DNA of 64,000 bases from Cricetomys ansorgei. Taxonomy: Eukaryota > Chordata > Mammalia > Rodentia > Nesomyidae. Below are positions 11,826-24,415 of the stretch, in pieces. Position 1 is the first letter of the stretch; each line of letters begins with the position of its first letter. The notes below the pieces were generated by a model. That model ran no database searches. It was not told the DNA's origin and was given only the letters and a program-made list of their open reading frames with translations. The position numbers and the translations under genes are program-made. Location of the stretch: positions 8,346,001-8,410,000 of the forward strand of contig JAMJFZ010001258.1 of assembly GCA_026225945.1 (NCBI GenBank), in the 5' to 3' direction.

Positions 11826-12180
11826 AATGTTTTAATTTTTTTTATTATTGACAGTATCATACATGTATACAGTGCATTGTGATCATATTCATCTTCCGTA
11901 GTCTTTCTTGTCCATCCTACTTCCCAACTGGCCTCACTCTTTTCAACATAATGACCCTCATTTCCCTTTTTCGTTCAAGTCCATGAATGGAGTCACAGAT
12001 GCTATGTGTTCATTCAGAAGTTAGCACCCCAATAAACTGCAACCCATCCTTCAGTTCTCAGTCCTTCTACTCTTTCCAAGACGTTCCTTGCCTAGGCTTT
12101 GAAAGGGGCAGCATAGGTGTCCAATTTGGGTCAAGAACTCAGCAATCAGTTATTCTCAGCACTTTGACAAATTATTAATC
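11826..12180 (-). repeat. L1 3'-UTR fragment (Lx-like), minus strand
   Basis: It begins with T-rich sequence (the complement of the poly-A end) and the block tcatacatgtatacagtgca plus gatcatattcatctt. After further 3'-UTR landmarks comes ttattctcagcactttgaca near the right end. The order matches old muroid L1 3' UTR in reverse. The 63-codon frame inside is incidental. Confidence 0.8.
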
Positions 12181-12845
12181 CCCAACCTTCATAGTTACCC
12201 ACACTGAAAGGATTCTATGACCAAGGATGAGAACTGTATACCTGTGAATACCAACATAAATATTTAGAAGGCCATTTAACTACAGATCAAAGTTCAAAAT
12301 GTTGACCATGAGAATAAGAAGTAAAATAAACTGATTGCCCTCAAATAAACTATGTGAGTATTGTGAACACAGCATGGGAAAATGTCATCTTAAGAAAGAG
12401 CTCAATGCAAACTTCACTGAATGTATTTCAAAACTGCACACCATGGCCATCTTTTATATTACCTGACAAGCATGAGAATCTTGTTGTCACCTGTCAAAGG
12501 TCTTGATTGAAGCATCCTTGCCCTTGAATTAGGGAAAGGCATCACTTCAGAAACACGTTAGCTCTTGTCTTGTTGAACCTTCTTCTCTGTGTTGCAGGTA
12601 CCTGTTAATGATGCTTCAGTTCAGAAAAAAAAATCAATAAAAAATAATGACATCTGTTGTTTTGTTTTGAAATGTCTCTATTGTTACAGTTCTTAGGAAA
12701 AGAAATGCCTACTGAGAAGCCAGCTCTCTTTATGGTGAGATCAACATTTGAAAATGTGTTTTTCAAATACATTTGAAAATACCAGAGCAGAATTTATCAG
12801 TAGGTAATACTCTTTGATTTCTCTGGAAGGAGTTATGAGATAGAA
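12181..12845. other. Unique sequence with a small palindrome
   Basis: No repeat family recognised. At 12746-12768 the sequence atttgaaaa, a 5-base loop and ttttcaaat form a perfect 9-bp stem, followed by another atttgaaaat. This is AT-rich and may well be chance. Confidence 0.45.
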
Positions 12846-13217
12846 TGTCTCTTAGTTACATTTCTATTGCCGTGACAAAACACCGTGTCCAAGGAAACTT
12901 ATAAAAGGCACTGTTTAATTTGAGATTCACAGTTCATGGGGTTAGGGTACATGACCGTCATGGTGGGGAGCACGGCAGCAGACCTGCAGACATGCTCTAA
13001 AGCAGTACATGAAGGCTCACATCTCTATCCACAAGCACAAGATGGAGAGATCTAACTGGAATGGTGTGGGCTTTGAAACCTTAAAACCTGTTCCCAGTGA
13101 CACATCCTATCCAACAAGGCCACACCTCCTAATCCTTTCCAAACAATTCCACTACCTGGGGACCCAGCATTCAAGCATATGAGTCCTAGGGGGCACATTC
13201 TCACTTAAACTACCACA
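12846..13217 (-). mobile_element. MT-type MaLR solo LTR, minus strand
   Basis: A 372-bp segment bounded by TG and CA. Read on the minus strand it has the MT order: a tgtggtagttt start with gaatgtgcccc, the caggtagtggaatt block, gattaggaggtgtggccttg, then tggtgtttt-like and ttgctgtga-like elements near the end (plus strand tctattgccgtgacaaaaca). MaLR elements are non-autonomous relatives of ERVL, and LTRs usually remain alone after recombination. Substitutions are many, so this is an old copy. Confidence 0.85.
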
Positions 13218-14485
13218 GAATTTTGGAGAGAACACAAGAAGAGTGGAGAATATCTATTAGAGAATAGAACTGAAAGCAATTAAATGAAAACAAGTGTAGC
13301 TAAATTTTATTTAATACTATAGTAAGTACCGTGCATAATCTCACTTAAAATGCGTACGTGTCTACCAGACATGCACTGAGTGGTTCAACGATTTTCAAAT
13401 AAGGTGAGTGAAACTCACCCAGTCTGCTCCAATAACTATTCTTTGCTTCTCAAAGCTGAAAGAGCTGTCAGCGAGCTGTGTATTCAGTACCCAGTACCAG
13501 TGGCATTCATCTGTTTGACTCACACATTGCACACTCCAGGTTCTGGATTCCTTGTAGCTCAGTCTTATTGTATTCCTGCTGTCCTTTCCATGTGCAGATA
13601 AGTGGATATCAACCACTGATATTTGTCCTCTGTCTTAAAATTGCTTCTATTCTCTGTAGATTCTCTATCTCCTTGGTTAAAGGCAATATAAAATACAAGG
13701 GAGTAGGACTTGTGGATGGGGAGCCAAGGCCCCTGTTTCTCCAGCTTGTCTTGCAACCTGAGTGAGATTCTCTCCTTAGATAACAACTTTCTTGTCTAAA
13801 ATATAAGAGGTGAATAAGAAAATGTACACAAACTGTATCTACTTCAGAACTCATTTATATAATCACAGTTTTGGTTCATTTTTAGAAACTAAATTATATT
13901 AATAAAGTCCCAGTGTCATCAATGTCATATAACTTTGGAATTCTCCTAAGACTAGTTTAATGCCACCCTAACTGCTAAATGAAATTTATCAGATTAGTCT
14001 TAACAGATCACAAATTGACCTTAGCAAATAGACTCTAAACATAGAAGCTTCATAGTATTGCAAAGTAGCACATATTTTGTGTGTGTGTGTCCAATCAACA
14101 GGTAATCAAATCTAGCTTTTCTATCTGAGCTGTAATTAACATTAAATAAAATAAATTGAATCTAGGTAGAGTTAGTAGGAAATTCAATAATAGTTGGCTC
14201 AAGATGAAGTAATTTTCTTTTGGTCCTGCCTGGCAGTATATCTCTCTTAATCTGCTCTAGGTATTGACAGTGGCAGATGGCCGTTGGTCAGAGGACAGGA
14301 GCTAACCATAGCAATCTCAAGTAATCACATTTTACTGTTATTTTAGTTTGATTTTCTCTGTATCACATAATTAATGTCTCTAAATATACAATTCTCAGAG
14401 AACTTTATGTGTGGTATGTGTATTCTTTCAAAAGTTGGTGACTGCTAGTCATATGTGACCTCTGAACAACTGAAATGTAGGTAAG
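13218..14485. other. Unique non-coding sequence
   Basis: Several overlapping open frames of 73-95 codons lie at 13380-13854 on both strands, which points to low stop-codon density rather than a gene. No domain or repeat was recognised. A (GT)5 run sits near 14080. Confidence 0.45.
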
Positions 14486-14491
14486 ACAGCT

Positions 14492-14493
14492 GG

Positions 14494-14543
<50 letters not shown>
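14492..14543. repeat. (TG)n microsatellite, about 26 units
   Basis: An uninterrupted TG dinucleotide tract abutting a minus-strand B2. CA/TG tracts commonly expand from B2 tails. Confidence 0.95.
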
Positions 14544-14545
<2 letters not shown>

Positions 14546-14564
14546 ATATGTGCACTTGAATGAA

Positions 14565-14715
14565 GATTATTATGGAGGCCAGAAGCAGCTGCCAAATCCC
14601 CAAGAGCTAGTGTTGTAGGTGGATGTGAGCCACCTGACATTGATGCTGGGGATAGAATTTAGGTCTTCTCCAAGAGAAGCAAGCACTGTAAACCACTCAG
14701 CCATCTCTCTATCCT
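14565..14715 (-). repeat. B2 SINE, minus strand
   Basis: The complement of the B2 head is clear at the right end (actgtaaaccactcagccat, ctctctatcc). The B-box region is in aatttaggtcttctcc, and the B2 body is at the left (ggaggccagaagcagctgcc). The copy is moderately diverged, and its tail side is the TG microsatellite. Confidence 0.9.
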
Positions 14716-16387
14716 TCTTGAATAATATACTTTAGATTTAATTTAGATAAATGAAATTCAAATTTAATACCTGCTTTTGGCTAGTAATTGATGTATTGGA
14801 CAGAGATGATTTTACTCTTAGAACTCTACTCTCCTATCTACTATATATACTTGAGAAAAGCAATATATTATATCATATATATACATATATGAATACATAT
14901 ATGTGTGTATATATATATATATATGAAATTGTGCTATAAGTACTCTTAGGAGTACTTCTTTTGATAATATGAATATACAGTTTTCTCCCCAAGATACTTC
15001 TTCCATTAAGTACAACTTAAATGGTCATTTTCTTTGTGTTTCATAATATTAATTACTATAGTATTGTGATAAAGGAAACCCACTCTCTCATCCCCGTTAC
15101 ATGGTATTAATAAGTGGTTATTAAAATTATGCAGAAGACTTACTCCCATCTTTGCCAGAAGAGTTCAGTGAATATCTAATGATAGGGAACTTGTTTTACA
15201 GCTTGAAGAGAATTTACCAAGTGCACCCAGAGGATAAGGGAAGCAGACACTTTTCTCAGAAGGGCTGCATGTATGAACCTAGCATCATTGATTTGCAGAC
15301 CGACTGCCTCATAGAACTTCATGAAGGGGCTAAGAGTTGTTCAATGTTATGAAAACACTGAATACAGAATTTGGAACTAGGGTTAGCTCTCTTTCTAAGG
15401 TATTTCCTCCCTCTAGATGTAAGTGGCTTGGTTCTTCATAATTCACCATCTCAAATGGAGTATCGCCAGATCAATTGTCCTCCAAATGGGTACTCAGAGC
15501 ATATAATATTTATTATTCTTGATTTTAAACCACTGGTCTTTGGATACTCCATCTCTATATCTTAGAAAATTGCAACAACTGAGATGGTAATAAAAATATC
15601 AAATATATTTGATACTGAGGCACCAAAATTAGATCTGGGTTTCAGGTATTGTAAGTGCATTTAAGTTTGTGCCCTTTATGATTCTCTGGAAGCTGATCTC
15701 TGTAACTTGATTGTATTTGGCCATTTATCTAATTCTTTTTTCTCCCCTGTTCCAGCTTCCATTTCAAATGAATAAGGCCAATCCACTCGCTGTAATGAGA
15801 ACCAATGCAAACAAACCTATGGAAGAAGCCACAAAAGCCATAACTATGATTATATTCAAGCTGTTTCCCTGGTGAACCCAGATTGTTTTGGGTATAACCC
15901 TGGAGCAGTTAGGTTCACTCCTGAAGCTGGCTAACAACCATGATTCTGAACTAGTAAAGACCTGGCTCACACTGGCTGCTTCAGTAACTTTTACAAGCAG
16001 TTGTAGTAGTCTTTTAGTGTTGCTGTGAGACTTGACAACATCCAGTGTCTTAATACACAGACATAATGAAATTTTGGAGGCCCAAAGTATAAAAGTGTTT
16101 CATGGGCCTGTGTTAGATTCTGAGGGATCCAAAGAAAGCACTCTTTCCTGCCTTTTTCATATTGGCATCTGGTCCCCATTTCCATCTTCAAATCCTGAAT
16201 CCTAATATCTTCCTTCTTCACTGGCCTTTGCTCCTAACCTGGAATAAAGACTTACTGTCCTTCCTCTTCTATGAGGATTCAGTGACTTCTTTCCATCCAC
16301 ATGTCTCTTTCACTACCATTTAACTATCCAAGGTCTCAATCTAATCACAACTGAAAAATCTCATTGCAATTACAGAGTCGCATGCTA
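14716..16387. other. Unique sequence with a TA/TATG tract
   Basis: A short AT-dinucleotide region with tatatg units lies at about 14866-14925. Otherwise no recognised repeat. Small open frames here carry no recognisable domain. Confidence 0.45.
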
Positions 16388-16711
16388 TGGTGACTAATGT
16401 TAATTGTCAACCTGACATGATTTTAGTACCATCTAGAAGACAAACCTCTGGACATATCCATGAGAGAGATGCTAGCCTGGGCTAATTGAGGTAGGAAGAT
16501 CCATCCTTTATGTAGGTGGCACTATTGCAGTTCCCAGGCCAAAGAAAAGGAAAAAATGAGCTTAGCACCAACATTCATCTCTTTCTGTCTCAAACTCCCA
16601 CTGCCATGGCTGACTGTACCCTTGAACTGTGAGCTGAAATAAACCCTTCTTTCTTAATTACTTTTTTGGGGGGTATTTTGTTACAGAAGTGAGAGAAGTA
16701 ACTAATACACA
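16388..16711 (+). mobile_element. Rodent MaLR-type solo LTR, plus strand
   Basis: Landmarks in order: gttaattgtcaacctgacat, agacaaacctctggacatat, gctaattgaggtaggaagat, agcaccaacattcatctctt, gactgtacccttgaactgtg, then gctgaaataaacccttcttt holding an AATAAA signal, and an aactaatacaca end. This is a well-known muroid LTR layout (MaLR-like). A diverged partial copy of the same type appears at 33097-33280. Confidence 0.85.
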
Positions 16712-17804
16712 TGTCCTGGTTATTAGAATGCAGACATTTGTCTGTGTGTGTGGGTATGTGGGGACATAACTTTAAACAGCAGAGTACCTTTGCATTCTAA
16801 TGGACATATATTTTAATTATTTTGTTTATAATGTGTGCCATTAGAACTAGTCTTTCTCCAAATGTACAGCTCAGGTTGTACATGCCTCAACAACGGAAAG
16901 GTCCTGTCTAAGCATTTGTACAGAAAGCATTACATATATAGTCACTGATTATACAAAGGCTTTGATTTACATTTGCTTATTTTTCTTTATATTAACTCCC
17001 AGGAAACTTCTTACAGCATCTGAAGTGGGTCTTTATAAAATAAGGAGACCCACAGTACACTGTGATATTTATAATGTATATTACATGTAGATAAAAATTG
17101 AAGCCATTATTCATTTACTCAAGAGTAATTACACTTGTTTTAGCATTGATCTTCCTTTAAACATTTCAAATAGAACTTAAGTAACAGCATTGAAGTCTCC
17201 CAGAACCAGAGAGGAGTGGTACATCAGCAAGATTGATCGACGTCTGCCCTTTTCTCTTCCTCCTGTTAACCTTTGTTCCCAAACAGCTGAACAGATTGCC
17301 AAAAAAGATTCTTTTGGAGCTAAATAGAAGACTCCCTGGGAGTTTAAGGAATTACTATGTAGAACTGAAGGTATCACACACTGATGTCTAATCACAGATT
17401 AAAGAATGAACAAACAAATAAGATGTACTTTTCGATACAGGTATCCTACTTGAAATGTTTTTGGACATTTATTGGACAGTGGTCAGTTATTGATGTAATT
17501 TTTTTCTGCTACAATTTGAGTTCCTGTTCCAAGGTCAAAGGGAAACCTGTCCCACTCTTTGCCTTTGCAGATAATTATTTCTTTTATCTGTGAGTTTGCA
17601 AGGCTAGCAATGGGAAAAATAGTGGCTTGGAGGGAAATTTATCTTTCCTAGGTATCTCCTTGCTTTGTGAATTATTTAACTTTTCTGTTTTGTTGTCTAA
17701 ACCTTTGACATGCCTGTCTACCATACTTATCTCTGTATACACTATGAAAGCAATAAATAGATTATTTTGGTCATATATTTGTATTGTGGGTTTTTTGATT
17801 AGTT
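16712..17804. other. Unique non-coding sequence
   Basis: No recognised repeat or gene. Confidence 0.45.
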
Positions 17805-17956
17805 GTCTTGGTTTTGAGAGAGGGTCTCACTCCCTCCCTCAAGGACACACTGGAAAGAAACTCACTTTTCAGCTCAAGCTAACTCTGAATTCATGGAAAT
17901 TCTCTTGCTGGAGTCTCTTGAATGCTGGGATAACAACTGTGATCCATCTTGGCTAA
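17805..17956 (-). repeat. B1 SINE, minus strand
   Basis: On the plus strand: gttttgagagagggtctcac (complement of the B1 tail), then the body, and gaatgctgggataacaactg toward the 5' head. B1 is the 7SL RNA-derived rodent SINE. The copy is old and strongly mutated. Confidence 0.8.
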
Positions 17957-20275
17957 ACAATTTTCAAATTTTGGCTAACTTGAGCTCAGGAGGATTTGCT
18001 CTAATTTCTGTATTACTGTTTTGTTATGTTATGAACTAAAATGTTAGAGATGTTGAAAACTTTGTTGTGCCATAATACTTAAAAGAGATGCCAGTGATCA
18101 CTGAAGATAATGCGAATAATGATGATGGTGAGGGAGAAATGGGTGAAGAGGGTTCAGTAGAGGAAGAAAACCTCTAAGCTTCTGTCAGGTTTGCTAGTGA
18201 CTTCACATTAGCTCATTCACTGACATTCCTGTCTGATTTCAAGTACTCTCGGCCTCCTTCCTTTGATCCTACTTTTTTTCTGTGTATCATTGATTAAATG
18301 TTTAACAATGACTTGTCTGCCTTGAGCCCCTGTCAAGATAGGAAAAGGCACATTTAGACTTCAAAGAAATAGCCAACTCCTGACACCAAAAACTTACATT
18401 TGGCTCAGGAGAAGAATGACCCAGGATCCACATGCATTTCAATGACACGTAGAAACATGCAATAGTTGTTAAATATGGAAAAAATATCTAAATTTCAATT
18501 TATGAACTTGAGGTCTATTTCTGTTTTTCAGTTTTTCCACAGAACAATAGTTTCTCTTGTCAAGAACATAGAACAATGCAATTTTCTGTCTCTTGAGGGT
18601 TTTTGTAACTTTCTGAATGGACAGAGTTAACACTTACTTTTCATTATCCACTTGATTGGTTTTAGGACAACTCCATAACTATATCTCTGAGCATGCCTAT
18701 GAGAGAATTTCAGGAAAGGTTAGAGGAATGATGTGGACCATTATGACTGTGGGCAGCACCATGAGCTGGAGTCTGGAGATCTAATGAAAACAAGAAAGGT
18801 GATCAGCAATATTCTAATATTTCTGTTTTCTGGATGGCAGAAGCAATTTGACCAGTGCAAGGATCATCTCACTGCCATGATTCTCCCTGCATGTTTCAAT
18901 GCACTCTCAAAGTATGGCCACAAATTAACAATTCCTTTCTCAAGTTGTTTGGTGTCAGGTTGTTATAGAACAGGGCTCTGAGTAAAATAGCCACTGACTT
19001 CATCAACTCAGCTGTGTCTTTGCAGAAGTTGGATGGGTAGTGGAGGAGGGATGGATCTCCAAGGAGTCAGTGGGGCAGTGAATGTGATCAAAAATATGAC
19101 TGCATGAGATTCTCAAGGAACTAATAATAATGGGGTAGGAATAAGGAAGAACTCACTAGGATCCAGCTTGTTGACCGTTGGCATTCCCCCATAGAAAGAG
19201 GGTGTGGGAGAGTCCTTAGACCTTTACCTGAGATTCCAGGTACATCTCCTAGATAGTCACATGTCATTTTTCCATAATTGCAAATTACCTCAGTGTCTCT
19301 GAAGTGCTATAATATATAGGTTGGAGGATGATGATTGAGAAGGGATTGCTATATGTGGCTATAAGGAAGCCACCATTCATGCCGAGAAGAGTTCCACTGC
19401 GGCTGCTTTGGGGTTACCCGTGCTCCTGTGAGCAGCCTCCACCATGCTCTGTATGTCATCCAGTGAACTCATCAGTTCCTTTGGGTAAACACTGACGGAT
19501 TTAGAGAAGTTATTTTTCGGTTTGTTGTTGGCACCTTACAAGGCTGGAGGAGATGTTTACCTCTCTCCAAGGAAGGGCAGAAAGAATAAAACCAACTAAC
19601 ATTTGGAAAAAACTTGTCTTTGGAGAATTCTTTAGGAGACAGTATAGTTCCTTCAAGGATACTCACAGAATTTAAGGTGCTTCCAAAAAAATAAAATAAA
19701 AAATACAGAACCAGTGACTTGAAGATTCAGAAGCTATAAAACATCCCTTCCAGTGGGAATGTCAGGAAAGTTTTCTGGTCAGTTACATACTTTATTGAGG
19801 ATGGTGGAGGAAATTGTGGGTTCATGTTGAGACCCTAGCCGTTTGTATGCCGAGTAGCAGTTTTGTGATTCTCCCACACTGGGTCCTTCAACTTTTGGCT
19901 ATGTAGCTTTCTAACACTCTTTCCCTAGCCCACTAGCTCATGTTTAAGTCAATTTCTTTACGCAGATATTAGACAGAATTTGTACTTTTTATTATAATTA
20001 GTTTCTGACTGATGTTGCATTCTGCTCTTTTAAGTTAGCACTATATTACAAGAAGACTGCAGGCTATTTACATAGTTTATTTTGTGATTAGAATTATGAC
20101 TTATACATTGTTAAGCATAGTCATCATCTTGTCAGAAAAGTACTCATTTCAGTCATAGTCTTTACATCTTTGTGTTTATAATATTATTGTTATTATTGTG
20201 ATAATTAAAATATACTGGCCAGATTAAAGACTTTTAACATTGTATGTCTTATGATATGTTTCTGTATTAAAAACA
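17957..20275. other. Unique non-coding sequence
   Basis: More than 2.3 kb without a recognisable repeat or gene. An 82-codon plus frame at 18733-18981 has no recognisable domain. Confidence 0.45.
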
Positions 20276-20480
20276 ACCTTTGTTACTGCGACAAAATAGC
20301 AGGAGGGAGAGGATTTAATTTGACTCATGGTTTCAGAAGTTTCAGTCCATGTTAAGTCAGGTCTGGCGTTTCTGAATCATGGGGAGACACAGCATCATGG
20401 AAGAAAGGCATAATATAATACAGAGGATCATGATGACAGGTGCTGAGCAGCAGTACCAAGAAGACTGAGAGGGAGAAAAA
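20276..20480 (-). mobile_element. MaLR (ORR1-like) LTR fragment, minus strand
   Basis: Reverse-oriented landmarks: gttactgcgacaaaatagca, agaggatttaatttgactca, ggtttcagaagtttcagtcc, and acagcatcatggaagaaagg. These match the 3' half of an ORR1-type LTR. The element runs into purine-rich sequence and then a CA microsatellite, and its remaining 5' half was not seen. Confidence 0.75.
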
Positions 20481-20605
20481 GAGAGGGAGATATATTAGAG
20501 AGACAGATGATGTAAAGACAGAGAGAGGGACATACATACACACACACACACATACACACACACACGCACACACACATACACACACACACACACACACAGA
20601 GGGAA
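20464..20605. repeat. GA-rich tract and interrupted (CA)n
   Basis: A purine-rich GA segment (about 20464-20530) is followed by (CA)n with TA and GC interruptions (about 20533-20600). Frames of 76 and 103 codons across it are repeat artefacts. Confidence 0.95.
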
Positions 20606-22300
20606 GGGAGATGGGAGAAAGAGGAAAAGCAGGACCTAGTTTAGATTTGACGTCAAGGATCAATGCCTAATGTCACTTTTTGCAGCTGGGTCATGCATAG
20701 TAAAATTTTGGGAAATTCTTAAAATAATGTCACCAGCTGAAGACTAAGGTTCAACACAAGTGTTTGGGGACATTTCCTATTTATATTCACGTATAACAGT
20801 TTTCTTGAAAATTTATACTGAATTATTTTGCCACAACTTTTGCAATTGGTAATTCTATCATTTTATACATTTTCTCTAGCAAAACTGACTCTTGCTGTGT
20901 CTATCAACATTTATAGACCTTAGTCAACTGGCTGAGCAATGGTTTCATGGTGTGAAAAGCTAATTTCCAGCAAGTTACTTGGGAGACGTGTCATTTGACG
21001 CTTTCAATTCTGAGAAGCTTTCAGTTATGAATTGTTTGTTTCCTTTCTCAGAAACTGCCACTCTGAGCCAAATGACAAATTAATAACAGTGTTTGGTTAA
21101 GGATATTCCATATTAAGTCATAGGTTGCACACTATTACTGTCTTTCTGCATCATGAATCATGAAGTTGAGGCACTTGAGGACATAATTTAGACTTACAGG
21201 AAAAGGGATTTTGATCTTTTATCTTGCTGCTAAAAGAACTTTAGTAGATCAAGGAAGCAGAATTTTGTGCTTTGGCACATCCAGCCAAGGATTAGCACAG
21301 TTAAGGACTCTCTCCGTTCACTAGGCTATATTGAAAGGGAGTTGTGTACCTTGAAATCATGAGAAAGATCAGCTTATGGAGAATAGGTAGCTAAGGTCTC
21401 CTTCGGCCTATATCTGATGATTTCTTGAATGATGTGTGCATATCTCCATCTTCTGGCACTGAATGTACCATCTATAAGGAGAGGTCTTTAAATAAAAACT
21501 AGTAGTGTCATTGCGTCCCTCTGTGTGTACGTGATGCATACGTGGCGGCACATGTGTCTCAGTATACATATGGAGGTCATAAGGCACCTTCATGGAACCA
21601 ATTTTCTCCATTTGCCTGTATGTGGGTTCTATGGAAAGCACTCTTAGCATTAGAATCATACTGCCAGTCATAAGAAGTCCTAATTCATCAATCTTTCCTC
21701 CCAGTACTTCCTCTGAAGTTTGCTAAGGCAGTTACATGTTTGTTCTTCTGTATTTAATTTTCTTGTCACAGAGAAACCCACTTTTTTCATCAAGTCTTTC
21801 CTTATACTTAGTGGATCAGGACAGGTTCTGTTGCTGGATGAAAGATAAGTGATCCGAGGATTTGAAAGAATGTGCTGTCGCTGATTCTCTAAATTATCTT
21901 GTTGTTTATCGCCATGCCTCAGGAATGGTTTGTTAGTACCTTGCCATCTGATGCCTGAACAAAGTTTAATATTTGCATATTATGTTTATCAGGCACATGG
22001 GCTCTCAACTTCATAGCCTGGGTGGAATCATATTTTAGAAACATCTTAATAAAATGATATCAGATGAATTTTTTTCACTTCCTGATACTCATTTTTTTAG
22101 AACGTACCATAACGGGTGGCTGTGAATACTAAAGAGACTTGATACATAAAGGGAACCATCTAACATAAGGTGGAAACAATGAACATTGGCTTTTACAATC
22201 ACTCTTCCAAAAAAAAATATGAAACACCAAAACCCTGATAGCTTACCAGGTATGAGTTCCATATGTGAGAAGTATCTTGAAGGCAATGGAGGTATCGATA
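20606..22300. other. Unique non-coding sequence
   Basis: No recognised repeat or gene. Confidence 0.45.
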
Positions 22301-23205
22301 ATGTTTTTTTTAAATTTATTTTTCCCTTTTATTGAAAATAGATTATTTTCTCATACAATATATCTTGATTATATTTTCCCCTTCATCTACTCCTCCAAGT
22401 TCTTCCCCTTCTCCCCTCCCATTCGAATACACTCCCTTTTGGTCTCTCATTAGAAAAGAATGGCTTCTAAAAATAACAACCAATAATAAATAAAAATAAA
22501 TAAAACCAATGATAAATAAAAATAAATAAAAAATACTAAATAAAATAAAATAAACCAATAAAAATGAATAAATAAATAAAATAAATAAAAGAAGAAAACA
22601 AAAACCATCTCATGGCAGTTGGACAAGGAAAACCAATAGCAGGAAAAGAGCCCTGGAGAGGCACAAGAATCAGAGACCCACTCGTTCACACGCTGAGTCC
22701 CATGAAAATACTAAACTGAAGGCTTTGATATGTACACCGATGACTCATGAAGGCCCTGTGCTTGCTGCCTCAGTCTCTATGAGTTCATATAAGCTTTGTT
22801 CAACTGATTTGCGGGCGCTTGTTCTTCTGGTGTCCTCCATACCCTCTGGCTCTTATACTCTTCCCATCTCCTCTTTTATAGGCTCCCTGATCTCTGGGGG
22901 GAGGAATTTGTTGGAGACATCCCATTTAGTGATGAGTATTTCAAGGTCTCTCACTCTCTGCAATATCTGGCTATGGGTCTCTGCATCTGTTCCCATCTGC
23001 CGCAGGAGGAAGGTTCTCTGATGGTGACTGAATAAGGCACTGGTCTATAAGTATAGCAGACTATTATCAGGAGTCATTTTATTGCTACATTTTTAAAAGT
23101 TCAGTAGTATTTGGCTTTACCCTAGGTCTCTGGGGTATATAGTCTCTGGCCCTTGATCACTCAGTGTTGAGCATGGGTTTTATGCTTATGATGTTATTAT
23201 TTTCT
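22301..23205 (-). repeat. L1 3' end (3' UTR), minus strand
   Basis: About 0.9 kb of reverse-oriented rodent L1 3' end. Landmarks in order: attttctcatacaatatatc, attagaaaagaatggcttct, an expanded AAAT-rich patch (about 22480-22590), gttggacaaggaaaaccaat, tcagagacccactcgttcac, agggattt-like gaggaatttgttggagacat, atctggctatgggtctctgc, tgccgcaggaggaaggttct and attaccctaggtctctgg-like sequence near 23122. It is 5'-truncated. Open frames of 79-98 codons within it are not genes. Confidence 0.9.
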
Positions 23206-23211
23206 GTACCA

Positions 23212-23214
<3 letters not shown>

Positions 23215-23249
<35 letters not shown>

Positions 23250-23290
23250 GTATGTGTTGTGTGTGTGCACATGTGTGTGTGTGTGTATGT
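23215..23290. repeat. (TG)n microsatellite with interruptions
   Basis: A TG tract with TATG, TTG and GCACA breaks. It lies between the L1 3' end and a B3-like SINE fragment. Confidence 0.95.
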
Positions 23291-23402
23291 ACATGTGGAA
23301 TCAGAAGACAACTTGCAGGAGTGGCTTGTGTCCTTCCACCGTGGGTCCCAGGAGTCAAGCTTGGATCATTGGGCTTGCACAGCTGCCCTGCCCTGAGAGC
23401 TT
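23291..23402 (-). repeat. B3-like SINE fragment, minus strand
   Basis: Landmarks: ggaatcagaagacaacttgc, aggagtggcttgtgtccttc, caccgtgggtcccaggagtc and tgccctgagagcttt. This is the distal half of a B2-superfamily SINE with its head partly decayed. Confidence 0.65.
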
Positions 23403-23565
23403 TCATTATATCATTTTCTGTTCTGTGAATTTATCTAGCTTGTTTTACTCTATCCATTCTAAGCCAGAAAATAGTCTCATACACATTAACTGGCATGTGT
23501 TTTCAAACATCCAATTGATTTGATGCTTGGATGACACATATGACTCCATTCTGCTTTTAATCCTT

Positions 23566-23566
<1 letters not shown>

Positions 23567-23607
<41 letters not shown>
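23567..23607. repeat. (TG)n microsatellite, about 20 units
   Basis: A pure TG dinucleotide tract. Confidence 0.95.
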
Positions 23608-23674
23608 TTTTCATTGTTTGTTGTCATCAGCCTAATCTCTCACTGTGGCTTTTTCACCCTGATCTACTCAACTG

Positions 23675-23750
23675 AAATATCTTTACTGAGGATTTACTAC
23701 ATGATTGGTGATTTGCTAAGTGCTTTAAGCATTTTATGTCTTCCATGGCA
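23675..23750 (-). repeat. MIR fragment, minus strand (tentative)
   Basis: The blocks tttactgaggatttactaca, gctaagtgctttaagcattt and tatgtcttcc follow the 3' part of a reverse-oriented MIR ('tttattgagcacttactatg', 'gctaagcgctttacatg'). It is short and diverged. Confidence 0.5.
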
Positions 23751-24124
23751 TAGAATGAAAGATCTAGATAGGGTCTACTTTACACTTAATTTGATTATTC
23801 AACCATTTCTCAATAAATTGCAATTATATGAGGAGGAACCATGAGTTTCTGTTGTGTAGAATAGGAACAGATAAATAAATAAGACAAATGAATAAGATAA
23901 AGTGAATGCCATGCTCTAACACAATAGAAAAATAAAGCAAAGTCTCGGTTAGGGTGTAGTACTGGATGTTTGCAAGAAGGTGAATTTTCTTGCTCCTGCC
24001 CGAATGCTAGTAGGTGCTGAAGCCTAGTCTTTCTGATATGAACATGCTACAGTCAGGCACTATGTAGGATGGGAAAATTGAAGACTACAGGAACAACTTG
24101 TGTGGTTCCTCAAAGGGCCATATT

Positions 24125-24415
24125 TTCCCGTTTCTGGGGAGAAACATGCTATTCAAGATTCAGGTCATCCATGCCCTCTTCTGGGAAGCTGTTCTTCATG
24201 ATCGTTTCTTACTTCTCCCAGGTAGAAGCAATCACTCATGCCTCCGTCTCCACTTCTGAACGGCCTCTGCTCTGGCTATAGTCCAGTCCACATTTTACTG
24301 CCCATCGGGGTTCAGAGCCTTTGGGGTAGCAGAGTTTGTTCCTGCCTCAGACTATGTCCAGGGCTTGGCCCACAGTGCGTGTTTAATTAATGGTTGTTCA
24401 ATGGATTTGGCAAAA
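24125..24415 (+). repeat. L2 LINE 3' end, plus strand
   Basis: Reading forward: tcatccatgccctcttctgg with gaagctgttcttcatgatcg, then ctccgtctccacttctga, and the diagnostic end blocks ccagggcttggcccacagtg and gttgttcaatggattt. This order and spacing is the L2 3' end, an element inactive since early mammals. Confidence 0.8.
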
